The position numbers were made by a program, and so were the translations under genes. Shown one piece after another: positions 1 through 11,304 of a DNA stretch of 64,000 bases. The notes beneath the pieces were generated by a model. That model was not told the origin of the DNA. It saw only the letters and a program-made list of their open reading frames with translations, and ran no database searches. Origin of the DNA: Cephalopachus bancanus (taxonomy: Eukaryota; Chordata; Mammalia; Primates; Tarsiidae). How positions within the stretch are numbered: the first letter of the stretch is position 1; every line of letters begins with the position of its first letter. The DNA is taken from NCBI GenBank assembly GCA_027257055.1, contig JAPVLO010000973.1:186001-250000 (forward strand). The letters run 5' to 3'.

Positions 1-391
1 AAGTGCTTAGAGTTTTTACTACAGGATATTTTCACAGTTCTCACAAAGTCTGAACTCAGTTTGGAAAGCTGCTGAAAATTCATGTAGTTGTATTGCTCCA
101 GATTAGAAGAACAAAGTGTGTACTCCCCACTCCCACATACCGCCTGCAAGCCAAGCTGTAGCAGCATGGCGCCATCTTGATACCAGAGCCACTGCTGGAG
201 TGTGCTGTCATTTGTGGACCAGTAGCCACTGCACCTCTGCAGAACTGGGCTCCATCTTCATTTTACCAAGCACACATGGGTGACCGAATACTACAACCCC
301 ATCTGTGTGGAGCCTGGGCCCAGGGTTAACTGTGACTCTTGTCCTACACAGCAGAAAAACTGATCCCCTATTGCCCCTACTTCCAACCAGA

Positions 392-1010
392 GAAACACTC
401 TGACAGTCTTGCCCAGGGTGAACCTGTCCTTCACCCAGCCAAAATGCTGTGTGTCCTCTCCTTAGCAAGAGAGGTCTCTGAGTCAACAAGCATCTGACAC
501 ACTCCAAGCCAGCCAAGACAACATACCCATGTCCCAGGCCCAAGAAACAACCCCATGGGCCACCACAATAGATGTGCCTCCCGGGCCAACTGATCAATCT
601 TGTGCCCATGTCTGGACCATGAAAAACAGCACAGTGACCTGCCCCTGGCTGACATGCGTCCAGGCTGAACAAGCATCTTCATGCCCATGTTTCAGAAATG
701 AGAAATAGTCCCATGGGCCACCCCTGACAAACAAGACCCTAGGCTGACTGAGCAGTTGTATGCCTGACCTAGGCTTAAGAAAAAGCCCTATGTGCTGCCC
801 CTGACAGGCACAACACAAGGCTGATTGAGCAACTGCATGCCTATGTCCCCAAGCAGAGTAACAGCCCTGTGGCCCCAACCCCAGAGAACCAGATCCTAAG
901 TTGGTTGACCCACTGTGTGCACACATACACCACTTATCTGGAAAATAGCCAAACGAGCCCACTCCTGGCAAAGCTGCACCATCACCACCACAAATTCTCT
1001 TAGCCAAGGC
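392..1010 (+). repeat. Degenerate tandem repeats of about 77-86 bp in the L1 5' leader
   Basis: Successive units open with a GAAA-A/C-AGCCC-like segment at about 544, 621, 702, 779, 855 and 941, with weaker candidates at 392 and 466. Each continues through a GCCCCTGAC/AGGCTGA-like middle and a TGCCCATGT-like end. Spacings are 77, 81, 77, 76 and 86 bp, which is too regular for chance. The block sits directly upstream of the ORF1 remnant, where L1 promoter repeats are expected. Short open frames here on both strands are by-products of this relatively GC-rich repeat and not genes. Confidence 0.65.
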
Positions 1011-2639
1011 CATTGAGACACTTGCAACTGTCACCAGCATGGATTACAACTGAAGAAACTACATGGAGACTATATTACTTTGTCCACTTAGAACTAAATA
1101 CAACGCAACACACTAAACCAACAACCAAAGACCCATCTATATAAATTCATCTTTTCCCATGAAAACTACTCAACAAAATTCAAAGAGGCAGCTGTTAGAT
1201 GCATGGAAATTAGCATGGGGACGCAAATCAAGGAAACACAGCACCTCCACAAAATGTAATAATTCTCCAGTAACAGATCAGATCATAAGGAAATATACAA
1301 AATGCCAGAAAAAGAATTAAAATTGTAATCATGAGGAAACTAAGTGAGATAAAAAAGAATAGGGATATACATAATAACAAAATCTGGAAAAAATTCATGA
1401 TTTGAATGAGAAATTCAACAAAGAGATAGATATCATAAAAGAGAGCCAAACGTAAATCCCAGAGCTAAATAATTTAATGGATAAAATAAAAAATAAAATT
1501 GATACTTTCAACAGCAGACTAGTACAAGTAGAATTTATGAAGAGAAGAGTGGTATTTGAAATAAGACAGGGAAAAAAGTAATTTTTTAAAAATGAAGAAG
1601 GCTACAAGATTTATGGGACACCATTAAGTGAACAAGTATTTGTATTATGGGAATTCTAGAAGAAAGAGAGAAAGAAAAAGGTGAGGGAACCATATTTAAT
1701 GAAATCATAGCTAAAAATGTTCTGAATTTTGGGAGAGACAGAACATCTAAATACAGAAAGCTCAAAGAATCCCAAAAAATTCAATCCAAACAAATCCTTC
1801 TTAGGGACATTATAGCTAAACAGTAAACAAGTCAAAACAAAGAAATAATTCTAAAAACTGCAATAGAAAATCATCAACTCACACATAAAAGAGTCCTCTG
1901 CTACACTAACAATAGATTTCTCAGCAAAAATCTCACAATTCCCCTCACAAGGCCAGGAGAAAATGGTTTGATGTATTTAAAGTACTGACGAAAAACAAAA
2001 ACAAACAAAAAATATTCTACTCAACAAAGCTAGATATGAAGAAGAAATACAATATTTTACAGACAAGCACAAACTGAGGGAATATATCACCACTAGGCTG
2101 GCCTTACAAGAAATGCCAAATGAATTTTTATATCTAGAGATGACAAGACAATAACCATGATCTTTAAAACATGCAAAACTATAAAACCCACTGGTAGAAC
2201 TGATACCCAAAGGAAACAGAGAAAGTGAAAACAAACAAACAAAAAAGTTATCACTGCAGAAAGTCACTCAAGCACAAAAATAAACAAGAGGAGAATTGCG
2301 AAACAAAGAATATACAAAACAACCAGAAAACAATCAGTAATGTTACAAGATTAAGTCCTCACCTATCAATTATTGCATGCAAGGAACTAAATTCCCCAAT
2401 TAAAAAATATAAACAGGTTGAATGAATTTTTAAAAAGACCAAACTATATGCTGCTTATTATAAACTCAGTCTGTAATGATACATAGATTAAGAGTGAAGG
2501 GATGACAGAAACAGAAACCAAAGCAAGCAGAAGTAGTTATACATATATCAGACTAAATAGACTTCAATTCAAAAGCTATAAAAAAGAGAAACAGAAGGAC
2601 ATTATATAATAACAAAAAGATCAATTCAGCAAAATAATA

Positions 2640-5600
2640 TAAAATTTGTAAATATATATATACCCAACACCAAAGCATTCAGATATATAAAGCAAATACT
2701 ACTAGATCTAATGGGAGAGTTGGACCCCAATATAATAATAGTTGGAGACTTCAACACCGTACTCTCAGCATTGGACAGATCATCCAGACAATAAAATTAA
2801 CAAAGAAACACTGAATTAAATGGCACCATAAACCAAATTTGCCTAAAAGATGTTTAGAGAAAATTAAAAGAACAGATGCAGGGTACATTCTTTTAATCAG
2901 CACATGAAATAATCTCTACGACTAATTATGTGTTCAAATACAAAACAGTCTAACAATTTTTTAAAAAAATCAAAACGATGTTTTTCCTGACCACATGAAA
3001 AACAAACTAGAAATCAATAGCAAGTGTACCATTCAAAACTATACAAATACTTGTAAACAAACAACAAGCCCCTAAAAGATCAAGGGGCAAAGGAAGAAAT
3101 TAAGAATAAAATTTTAAAATTTATGGAAACAGCTAAAAATAGAAGCATAACAACCCAAAATTTATGGAACACAGATGAAGCAGTATTAAGAGTATTAACA
3201 ATAAATGTTTACATTAGAAAACTAGAAAGATTTGAAATGTTAGAAAATGAAGTATCACAGGTAACTAAAACAGCAACAACAAACCGAACCCAACATTAGT
3301 AGAAGGAAATAAATAATAAATATCAGCATAGAAATAAATGAAACTGAGACTAAAAATGCAATACAAAAATTCAATGACACCAAAAATTGTTTTTAAAAGA
3401 TAAATAAATTGAGAAACAATTATTGAGACTAAGAAAAAAAGAGAGAACTAAGTAAATAAAATCTGAAACAAAATGGAGAGATTGCAACAGATACAACAGA
3501 AAAAAAGATCATTAGAGATGACTATGAACAATTATATGCTGATAAATTTGAAAACCTAGAGGAAATTTTTTTTGAATAAATACAATCTATCAAAATTGAA
3601 CCAAGACGAAATAGAAAACAAACATATAAATAACAAGTAATAAGATTGACTCAGTTGTAAAAAGTCACCCCCACAAAAATAAAGGAATGAATGGCTTCAC
3701 TGCTGAATTCTACTGGACCTTTAAAACAGAACTAATGCAAATCCTTCTCAAACTATTTCAAAAAATTGAAGTAGCAGTAACTCTTTCTAAGCCATTCTAT
3801 GAGGACAGAATAATCCCAATACCCAAACCAGGCAAGGACAACAGAAAATAAAAACTACATACCAATATCCTTGATGAACATAGATGTAAAAGTCTTCAAG
3901 AAAATTCTAGCAAACCCAATCCAACAATACATCAAAAAGATAAAACACCATGATCATCATCAAGTGGGATTTATCCCAAGAATATAAGTATGGTTCAACA
4001 TATGCAAATCAATAAACATGATACACACATCAACAAAATGAATAGCAAAAAACATGTCATTATCTTAATAGATTCAGAAAAGGAATTTGATAAAATTCAG
4101 CATCCTTTCATGATAAAAACTAAATAAATTAGACATAGAAAGAAAGTACCCAAGGACAATAAATCCATATTTGAAAAATCTATTGCTAACATCACATTGA
4201 GTGAGGCAAAGCTGAAAGTCTTTTTTCGAGGAACTGGAACAAGACAAGGATGTTCACTCTCTCTACTCTTATTCAACACAGTAATGGGAGTCCAAGGCAG
4301 AGCAATTAGATAAGAAAAGGAAATAAAGGAAATCCAAGTAAATAAAAGGAAGAAGGCATATTTTCTTTGCAGATGACATAGTCTCATATATAGAAAAACC
4401 TAAGGACTCTGCCAAAAGACTGTTAGAACTGAAAAATGTGGTGAAGCTGCTGGATACAAAATCAACATAAAAATTAAGTATCGCCGGGCTCGGTGGCTCA
4501 GCCTGTAATCCTGCGCCTTTGGGAGGCTGAGGTGAGTGGATTGCCTGAGCCCGAGGGTTCGAGACCCGCCTGGGCAGGCGAGACCTCATCTCTATAATAA
4601 AATCAAAAAATTAGCCGGGCGTGGTAGCGCATGCTTGTAATTCTGGCTACTCGGAAGGCTGAGGCAGAAGGATCGCCGGAGCCCAGCAGGCGAGGCTGTG
4701 GTGGCCGGGAGCGGCCACTGCACTCCAGTCTGGGCGACCGAGTGAGACTCTGACTCAAAAAAAAAAAATTAAGTATCATTTCTATACATGAACAACAAGC
4801 TAGCTATAAAGAAATAAAAAGTCACTTCTATTTATAATAGCTACAAAAATAAAAATAAAATAACTAGGAATAAATTTAAATGAGGTGAAATGCCTATACA
4901 AGGAAAACTATAAAACACTGATGAGAGAAATTGAAGCAGATACCAACAAAATGGAAAGACATCATATGTTCATGAATTGAAATAATTAGTATTGTTAAAA
5001 TGACCATACTATCCCAATTAGTCTACAGATTCAATGCAATTCCTTCAAAATATCAATATCTTCACACAGAAATGGGAAAAAAAAGTCTTAAAATTTGTAT
5101 GGAACAACAAAAGACCCTCAATACCCAAAGCAATTCTGAGCAAAAAGATCAAAGCTGGTAGCATCATGCTACCAGACTTCAAAATACACTACACATCTGT
5201 AGCAATAAAAACAGCACAATTTGGGCATATACACAATCACACAGACAAATGACACCTAAGTAGAGAAACAGAAACTAATTCATGTTTCTCCAGCCTACTA
5301 ATTTTTGATAAAGGTACCAAGAACATTATTGGGAAAAGAACAGTCTCTTCAATAAATGTTGCTGGAAAAACATGACATCCATTTTCAGAAGAATGAAATC
5401 GGACCCCAACCTCGCAACCTATACAAAATTCAAAATATATCAAAGACCTAAACACAAGACTTGAAACTATAGTGCTACTAGAAGAAAACAGGGGAAATGC
5501 TTTGGGACAATGACCTAGAATAGATTTAATGGATAAGACCTCAGAAGCACAGGCAACAACAAAATGGGATTATATCAAACTACAAACCTTCCACATAGCA

Positions 5601-6240
5601 AAAGAAGCCATCAACAGAGTGAAAATACCATCCCCAGAATGGGAGAAAGTATCAGCAAACTTTCCAACAGGGAATTGATACCTAGAATATACAAGGAATT
5701 CAAACGTCTCGAAAACAAACAAATAATCTGATTTAAAAATGGGCAAATGATTATATAGACATTTCACAAAGAAAACACACTGAAGATCAATGACTTTATG
5801 ATAAAAATGCACAACATCACTAATCCTCAGAGAATTTAAATCAAAATTACAATGAAGTTTTATTTCACCCCAGTTAGGATGGGTATTACCGAAGAGACAA
5901 AAAATAACAAATGCTGGCAAGAACATAGAGAAAAGGGAGCTCATACACACTGTTGTTGGCAATGTAAGCTAGTACAACCACTATGCAGAACAGTATAAAG
6001 TTTCCTCAAAAACCTACAAACAGAGCTCCATACAATCTTGCAATCCCTTTACTGTATATTTAGCCAAAGAGAAAAAAAATCAATATACTGAATAGACACC
6101 TGCACCCTTATGTTTATTGCAGCTCTATTCACAATAGTCAAAATATGAAATCAACCTAGGTATTCAACAAAAAATGAATGGAAAACAAAAATGTGGTGTA
6201 TGTAAACAATAGATACTATTTACCTATCGAAAAGAATGAA
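2640..6240 (+). pseudogene. LINE-1 ORF2 remnant (endonuclease/reverse transcriptase)
   Basis: Translated fragments follow the L1 ORF2 order: endonuclease GDFNT motif near 2737, the reverse-transcriptase fingers region near 3690-4100, FADD near 4361-4385, and C-terminal segments from about 4880 to 6230. Many stops and frameshifts are present, and an Alu of about 290 bp splits the frame at 4483-4768. It is inactive. Confidence 0.8.
4483..4768 (+). mobile_element. Alu SINE (lineage-specific subfamily) inside L1 ORF2
   Basis: Dimeric Alu with both arms and a 12-A tail. It carries the GGGCTCGGTGGCTCAGCCTG start shared by most young Alus in this window. The target-site duplication AAATTAAGTATC is visible at 4471-4482 and again just after the tail. 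It is inserted in the same orientation as the host L1, so it is younger than that L1. Confidence 0.95.
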
Positions 6241-6712
6241 ATCATGAAACATGGATGGAACTGGGGGACATTAGTTTAAGTGAAATAAACCAGGATCAGA
6301 AAGTTATATACTGCATGTTCTTACTCATATGCGGAAACTAATAAAAGTTGATTGTATTAAAGTTAAAAAAGCATAATAGAGGATATTGGAGAGTGTGAAG
6401 GGGAGAGAAAGGGGGGATAAGAAGATTTTTTTAAAAAGATACTAAAATAATAATAAAATTATTGTTAGATAGAAGAAATAAATTTTAGTGTTCTATGCCA
6501 CTGTAAAATGATTACAGTTAACAATCATATGTTATGCAGTTTCAAATAGCTAGAAAAATGATATTGAATATTTCCAACACCGAGAAATGTTAAGTGTTTG
6601 AGATGATAAATTATCCTAATATGATCATGAAACATTACATGTACAGCAACATCATTCTGTACTGCATAAATATGTACAATTACATGTCAATTTAAAAATA
6701 TAATTAAAATAA

Positions 6713-7423
6713 CAGAGAGGGAAGCACTCTATTTGGGGTTGCAAAGCAAATACAGTGGAGTCACATCAAAATTGCACTTAATATATAAATTCTATTTTAT
6801 GATATTTGAAAATTTTAGAAAAATAAATAATCCATTGCAACATCTCTTTCATAAGTGAGATAAATAGCATAATATGTTTGAAGAATTAAATGCAGTTTGT
6901 GACAGCCATGAGGAAAATAAATGGATAATGACAAGGGTTTCCAATCAATTGAAAAAATTTAATATATGTTGTTAAGTGGCCAAATAAGTGGACCATCTTG
7001 TCTTCATTAATATTTTCAAGGAAAAACAGTTCATTGATTGCCATACAGAAACACATATTAATGAAAAATTTAAAAATGTTATAAATAATGTCTGCAGTAG
7101 TATTGTATATGCCAAACCATGTATATAATCTTATGCTTTGTATTTTTACCATAATCTTAAATTTAATTTTTACTTCACATGATGTTTACCTTGATTATTG
7201 GCTTTAGAACATGGAAGATATGACAAACCCATTTCAAGACTCACTGGAATCAACAAAGATCAACTGTAGGAACAACACCCCTATCTCTGTACAGAAACAT
7301 TTACTAGCCAATCTACCTGTCCTAAATTCTGACATTCCAAGGGAAAGTCTTCATTGAAGATAGATAGTACTTGCAACAGGTCTTGGACGTAGTGTACAGA
7401 CTATATATTTTATAGATGATTTT
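6713..7423. other. Unassigned AT-rich sequence
   Basis: I see no coding potential, clear repeat family or RNA gene between the old L1 and the next Alu. A short minus frame at 6886-7152 lacks any recognisable domain and is probably chance. Confidence 0.4.
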
Positions 7424-7439
7424 TTGTACATAATTCTTT

Positions 7440-7726
7440 TTTTTTTTTTTTTTGAGTTGGAGTCTCACTCTGTCACCCAGACTGGAGTGCAGTGGCCGCC
7501 CCCGGCCACTGCAGCCTCGACCTGCTGGGCTCCGGCGATCCTTCCGCCTCAGCCTTTCGAGTAGCCAGAATTACAGGCATGTGCTACCATGCCCGGCTGA
7601 TTTTTTGATTTATTGTAGAGATGAGGTCTCGCTGCCCAGGCGGGTCTCGAACCCGCGGGCTCAGGCAATCCACTCACCTCAGTCTCCCAAAGGCGCGGGA
7701 TTACAGGCTGAGCCACCGAGCCCGGC
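7440..7726 (-). mobile_element. Alu SINE, full length, antisense
   Basis: Starts with a T-run (the poly-A tail on the other strand) and ends at CCGAGCCCGGC, the reverse complement of the Alu 5' end. TGTACATAATTCTTT flanks both sides (7425-7439 and from 7728), giving a clear target-site duplication. Same subfamily as the copies at 4483 and 22518. Confidence 0.95.
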
Positions 7727-7740
7727 TTGTACATAATTCT

Positions 7741-8320
7741 TTAGTAAGAAAATGCTGAAAATAGGAGAAGTGTGGGTACATGATGGACGGAAGCAACTTG
7801 TTGAAGTTGTCCTCCAGGGACAGTAAAATGAGGCTGACTTTGCAAATTTCTACAACAAATGGAAGGGGGCCGCTCTTCATCATTTCTCTCACTTAGGAGT
7901 GGATTTGAGATGTGTGAGCTGTTATTTCTGCAGCCATGTGGTCTACAACTTGCAGGCCTGCTATAGGTACTCTCCGTTGTTGTATTACATAGAATACAAA
8001 AGCACCTTTCAGAATTTGGCAGGAATAATTATAAGTTGGATATATAGCCTAAAGCTATAGCAAGAACCACACTTTTGGTGCTCCAGGCAGTTTATTGGTT
8101 GATAATAGCAAAAAGTGGAAACAAGTGTTGATTAGCTACACTGAGACCATCCTCTTCTATTCAAGCTGGGCCTTTGAAGAAAGGTGACTTATCTTCTCAT
8201 TATTAGGAGAATTAAAAAAAAAAATTTAATCCTTAAAATCTAACTATCAAGTTTAAACCAATAAATTACAGGTGTATTACTTTTTTCTTCATAAATAAAA
8301 AGAACACAAAGATATACAAC
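7741..8320. other. Unassigned intronic sequence
   Basis: Flank of the Alu, leading into exon D. On the gene model this lies in the intron downstream of exon D. No repeat or RNA recognised. Confidence 0.4.
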
Positions 8321-8504
8321 CTTGAATTTTCTTCTCGCTTCTGCTATTTTATCTTCCATTTCTTCTGTTTTGTGTTTGGTTAGGGAGAAAATAGTACCAA
8401 TGTGATTAGCTTCCTTATAGAGGTCTTTGATATACTCATTGTACTTTAACTTCATTTTTAACAAAGTTTTGATTTCTGACTCAAACTCTCCTTTTTTCCT
8501 GATA
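8321..8504 (-). CDS. Exon D of a coiled-coil protein gene (internal exon, 184 nt)
   Basis: Read on the minus strand, a pyrimidine-rich TTTTTTACAG acceptor precedes the exon and AAG|GTTGTA follows it. The first base completes a Ser codon begun by the AG at the end of exon C (phase 2). The frame then stays open for 61 codons, from IRKKGEFESE through YNEYIKDLYK to DKIAEARRKFK. Lys and Glu are abundant with heptad-like spacing, as expected for a cytoplasmic or axonemal coiled coil. The exon ends in phase 0. The donor (GTTGTA) is weak, so use of this exact site is less certain than the acceptor. No downstream exon was found in the window. CCDC178/CCDC175-like is a guess; function is unknown from sequence alone. 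Confidence 0.72.
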
Positions 8505-8904
8505 CTGTAAAAAATAAAGCAAAAAGGTTAATTTGATCATTCTAAAAGAATATATATTGAGGTAAATACATTTAATGATAGTAAAAATTAAACAAGACTA
8601 TATTTGATGTTGTCAAAACCACAAAATAGCCAGACAGTTAACTAAAACGTGAATACAGAATACATGTTCCCAAACTACAATTATTTTTCTGCTTCTCCTG
8701 TTGGTTACACCTAACTGTCAGACTGTTCTCAATCTCAAGGATATGATCATCAGTAATAAAGACTAGGGGAGTCCAGATGCTCAGCTTTTAGAACATTCAA
8801 AATCTGTTCTATACTATTTTCCATCTCCCTTTTGTGACTACCATCAAGGTGTTTTTATTAGAGAATTCTTTAAATGGAAGTGCCTAAACAAAAACTAAGC
8901 ATGT
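8505..8904. other. Intron sequence, unassigned
   Basis: Immediately upstream (on the minus strand) of exon D. It includes the polypyrimidine tract and acceptor at 8505-8520. Nothing else recognised. Confidence 0.4.
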
Positions 8905-9121
8905 ACTAAGCAAGGTTTCTTGACTTCAATACTCTTGACATTTGGAACCAGTCAATTCTTTGTTGTAGGGGGATGTCCTGTGCATTATAAGATGCTTAGC
9001 AGCATCTCCCACTAGATGCCGGTAGGATTGTTTCAGTTGTAACAACCAAAAATGTCTTCAGCCACTGCAAAATATGTCCTCCTAAGGGTACAAAATTATC
9101 CCTGTTGAGAAACCCTTGACT
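8905..9121 (+). mobile_element. MER20 DNA transposon (hAT-Charlie)
   Basis: Matches the MER20 layout from memory: TTGACATTTGG near 8936, TTCTTTGTTGTAGGGGGATG near 8957, AGCAGCATCTCCCACTAGAT near 8998, and CAACCAAAAATGTCT near 9042. It ends in GTTGAGAAACCC, the reverse of its opening motif. Non-autonomous and ancient. Confidence 0.85.
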
Positions 9122-9124
9122 AGA

Positions 9125-9290
9125 GCAATGATTCTCAACCCTAGCTACACATTATAATCACCTGCAAAGCATTTAATAAGACCATGTGATTACAAAAATT
9201 CTGATGTAAGGTAAAACTCCAATATCACTAATTTTAAGCACACCAGGTGATTCTAACATGCAACCAGGAAGCAAACTACCAATATTAACT
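9125..9290 (+). mobile_element. MER5A-type DNA transposon (hAT-Charlie)
   Basis: Opens with AATGATTCTCAACCCTAGCT and continues ATTATAATCACCTG, then AGGTGATTCTAACATGCA, the MER5A order. It is diverged. Non-autonomous, ancient, with no coding capacity. Confidence 0.7.
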
Positions 9291-9735
9291 AGAGCAGTAT
9301 TACTAAAACTTGTGTATGCATAAGAATCATATGGAGAGCTTTTTTTTTTTTTTGAGTTGGAGTCTCACTCAGTTGCCCAGACTGGAGTGCTGTGGCCGCT
9401 TCCTGCCACCGCAGCCTTGACCTGCTGGTCTCCGTCGATCCTTCTGCCTCAGCCTTCCAAGTAGCTGGAACTACAGGCGCGTGCTACCATACCTAGCTAA
9501 TTTTTTTTTAAATTTATTGTAGAGATGAGGTCTCGCCAAGTTGCCCAGGCGGGTCTCGAACCCGCAGGCTCAGGCAATTCACTCACCTCAGCCACCCAAA
9601 GTGCGGGATTACAGGCTGAGCCACCGAGCCCGGCCATGGAGAGCTTTTTAAGTCACAGATTCCTAGGTTTCATTCTCAGGATGTGATTCAGTAAATGTAG
9701 AATGAATCTGAGAATATGCTCCCAGTTTATGTTGA
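9291..9735 (+). mobile_element. Second MER5A copy, split by an Alu
   Basis: The left half (AAAACTTGTGTATGCATAAG, AATCATATGGAGAGCTTTT) lies at 9305-9344. It resumes after the Alu at 9636 with TTAAGTCACAGATTCCTAGG and ATGTGATTCAGTAAATG. The 291-bp Alu fits exactly between the duplicated junction bases. Confidence 0.75.
9345..9635 (-). mobile_element. Alu SINE, antisense, inside MER5A
   Basis: Full-length dimer with a T-run at the left and CCGAGCCCGGCC at the right. ATGGAGAGCTTTTT is duplicated perfectly at 9331-9344 and 9636-9649, a 14-bp target-site duplication. Confidence 0.95.
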
Positions 9736-10500
9736 TGATTCAAGACATGCATGAGGCATAGCTAGGGTCACATTTGAGATAACCAAATCTGTGGAATAGA
9801 AATGGAGTTGAAATCAAAGAGAAACAGCAGGAAACTGGCTGGAGGTATTCCACCAGGTGAGGAACCAGTGCAACGTTCACTGACTCATTGTATAAGCTGT
9901 GCTTGCTTGTAACAGGACCAACTCACTAGCCAGCACTATAGATCTGTAAAGAACTGGGAACTAGGGCTTTGGGAAGAAAAGATCCTGAGACCAAAACACA
10001 ACCATGTTGCCTATTATATCAGTAACTACAGTAATTTTACTCCCAAAGTCACCTTAGGATAATTGCTGAGAATCAGAGAAGATCACATTAAATGGTAGAT
10101 TTTAAACATGGTAAATGGAAGTCAAGCAAAGTCAGATAGCAGCAGTGACATGCCTTCAATTGGAAAGACATAAGATATTAGCCATATCTTGTTTCCAAAG
10201 ACTCAACAATCATAATATAAATCCAAAGCACTCTAAATGCTTTTTGTCAACACTTTGACCAAAAGGTATATATAAAATGCTCAACGATCTAAGGGAGTAA
10301 TTTCCATTATAAAAGAAAAATAGATTTTGACATGCAGCAGAAATAAAATGAAAATGTGTAGATGTGGAAGACAGCAAATTGTAAAATGACAAGGAATAAT
10401 AAAATTAGTTTTGAAATAGACCAAAGGAACTCCAAAATGAGCAGGGTCAAAAAGAGTTTTAGACTAATAGGTAGAAATAAAGTATTAAGATATTCATTTA
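9736..10500. other. Unassigned intronic sequence
   Basis: No supported gene, RNA or named repeat. Minus frames at 10210-10392 and similar lack recognisable protein features. Confidence 0.4.
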
Positions 10501-10517
10501 AAAAGCAGTACAAAAAG

Positions 10518-10770
10518 TGTGTGTGTGTGTGTGTGTGTCTGTGCAGGTGCACACAAAGTATGAGTGCATGTGTAGCATGTTTGTGTATACATGCGTATGT
10601 GGCTTTGTGTGTATATATTTGTTTGTGGTACATGTATGGGCACATGTGTTAATCTGTGTGTAGGTGTGTGTACTTCTGTTTGTGTGTGTGTGTGCTTGCT
10701 TATATGTGTATGTGCTTTGTGGGACACACACAGGCCAAAGTGGAGTGAGTATGTACCTGTGTTTGTGTAT
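10518..10770 (+). repeat. TG-rich microsatellite, interrupted
   Basis: A clean (GT)n run at about 10518-10538 is followed by some 230 bp of degraded TGTG/TATG/CATG sequence. The alternating purine-pyrimidine pattern keeps several frames open on both strands, which explains the overlapping Cys/Val- and Thr/His-rich open frames here. None is a credible gene. Confidence 0.9.
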
Positions 10771-11300
10771 GTGTTAAATGACAACACTGATTTTACAGAA
10801 GGAACAATAATGAGGAGATTTGTTGCAGAAACACTAGAGAAATTTCTAAACTTGAAAAAAAAGGACCATAGACCAGAAAACAAAATGGGCTGTGAGTAAT
10901 GAACATTACAGAAACTAAAAATCTATAGCTAAAGATATTACAATGAAATAGTAGAATGTTAAAGATATAGAGAAAATGGGGAGAAAGGCACACAGAGAAA
11001 AGACAAGGCGATGAAATAAATGCCAGAAAAAAAGTGATTTACTTCAAAGCTAAGTAAAAATAAATGTCAAGTTAGAATTCCATCATTGCCAAATATATTG
11101 GAGTAGGTTAGGGAAATTTAACACTAAGCCTTTATTAAAATGACTATTAAATAATCACTTCAGATATGTATGAAAAGCGAACCCATAGGTAAACAAAAGA
11201 CATATGAACAAAAATGAATGAGAAATACCAGAAAGTATACATAAGTATTAATTGAGAAAAATTGTTATTTAAAAGTGAAACTAAGAAGTGACTATTCATA
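10771..11300. other. Unassigned intronic sequence
   Basis: AT-rich. Nothing recognised with confidence. Confidence 0.4.
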
Positions 11301-11304
11301 TATT

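Larger units (their letters stand above)
1..6712 (+). mobile_element. Old LINE-1, near full length, heavily mutated
   Basis: This is a decayed L1 in sense orientation. Roughly 100-1100 is 5' leader, about 1150-2250 is an ORF1 remnant rich in Lys/Glu, and about 2640-6240 is ORF2. A GDFNT endonuclease signature is readable near 2737-2760 and a FADD reverse-transcriptase signature near 4361-4385. A 3' UTR follows to an A-rich end near 6700, where the ACTGCATAAATATGTACAAT motif is typical of older primate L1s of L1MA/L1PB age. Frames are broken throughout, so nothing is likely to be translated. An Alu interrupts ORF2 at 4483. The element may start before the window, so the left edge is uncertain. 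Confidence 0.85.

Noticed and set aside
208..1040. Overlapping minus frames of 85-154 codons at the window start
   Set aside because: They fall in the tandem-repeat leader of an L1 on the opposite strand, start at no credible signal, and match no known domain.
7452..7736. 94-codon frame rich in Arg/Pro/Ser, and similar frames at 23188, 48160 and 22415
   Set aside because: All are translations of antisense Alu elements.
10307..10899. Thr/His-rich and Cys/Val-rich frames around the TG tract
   Set aside because: Dinucleotide repeats keep frames open on both strands; the encoded sequence is pure repeat.
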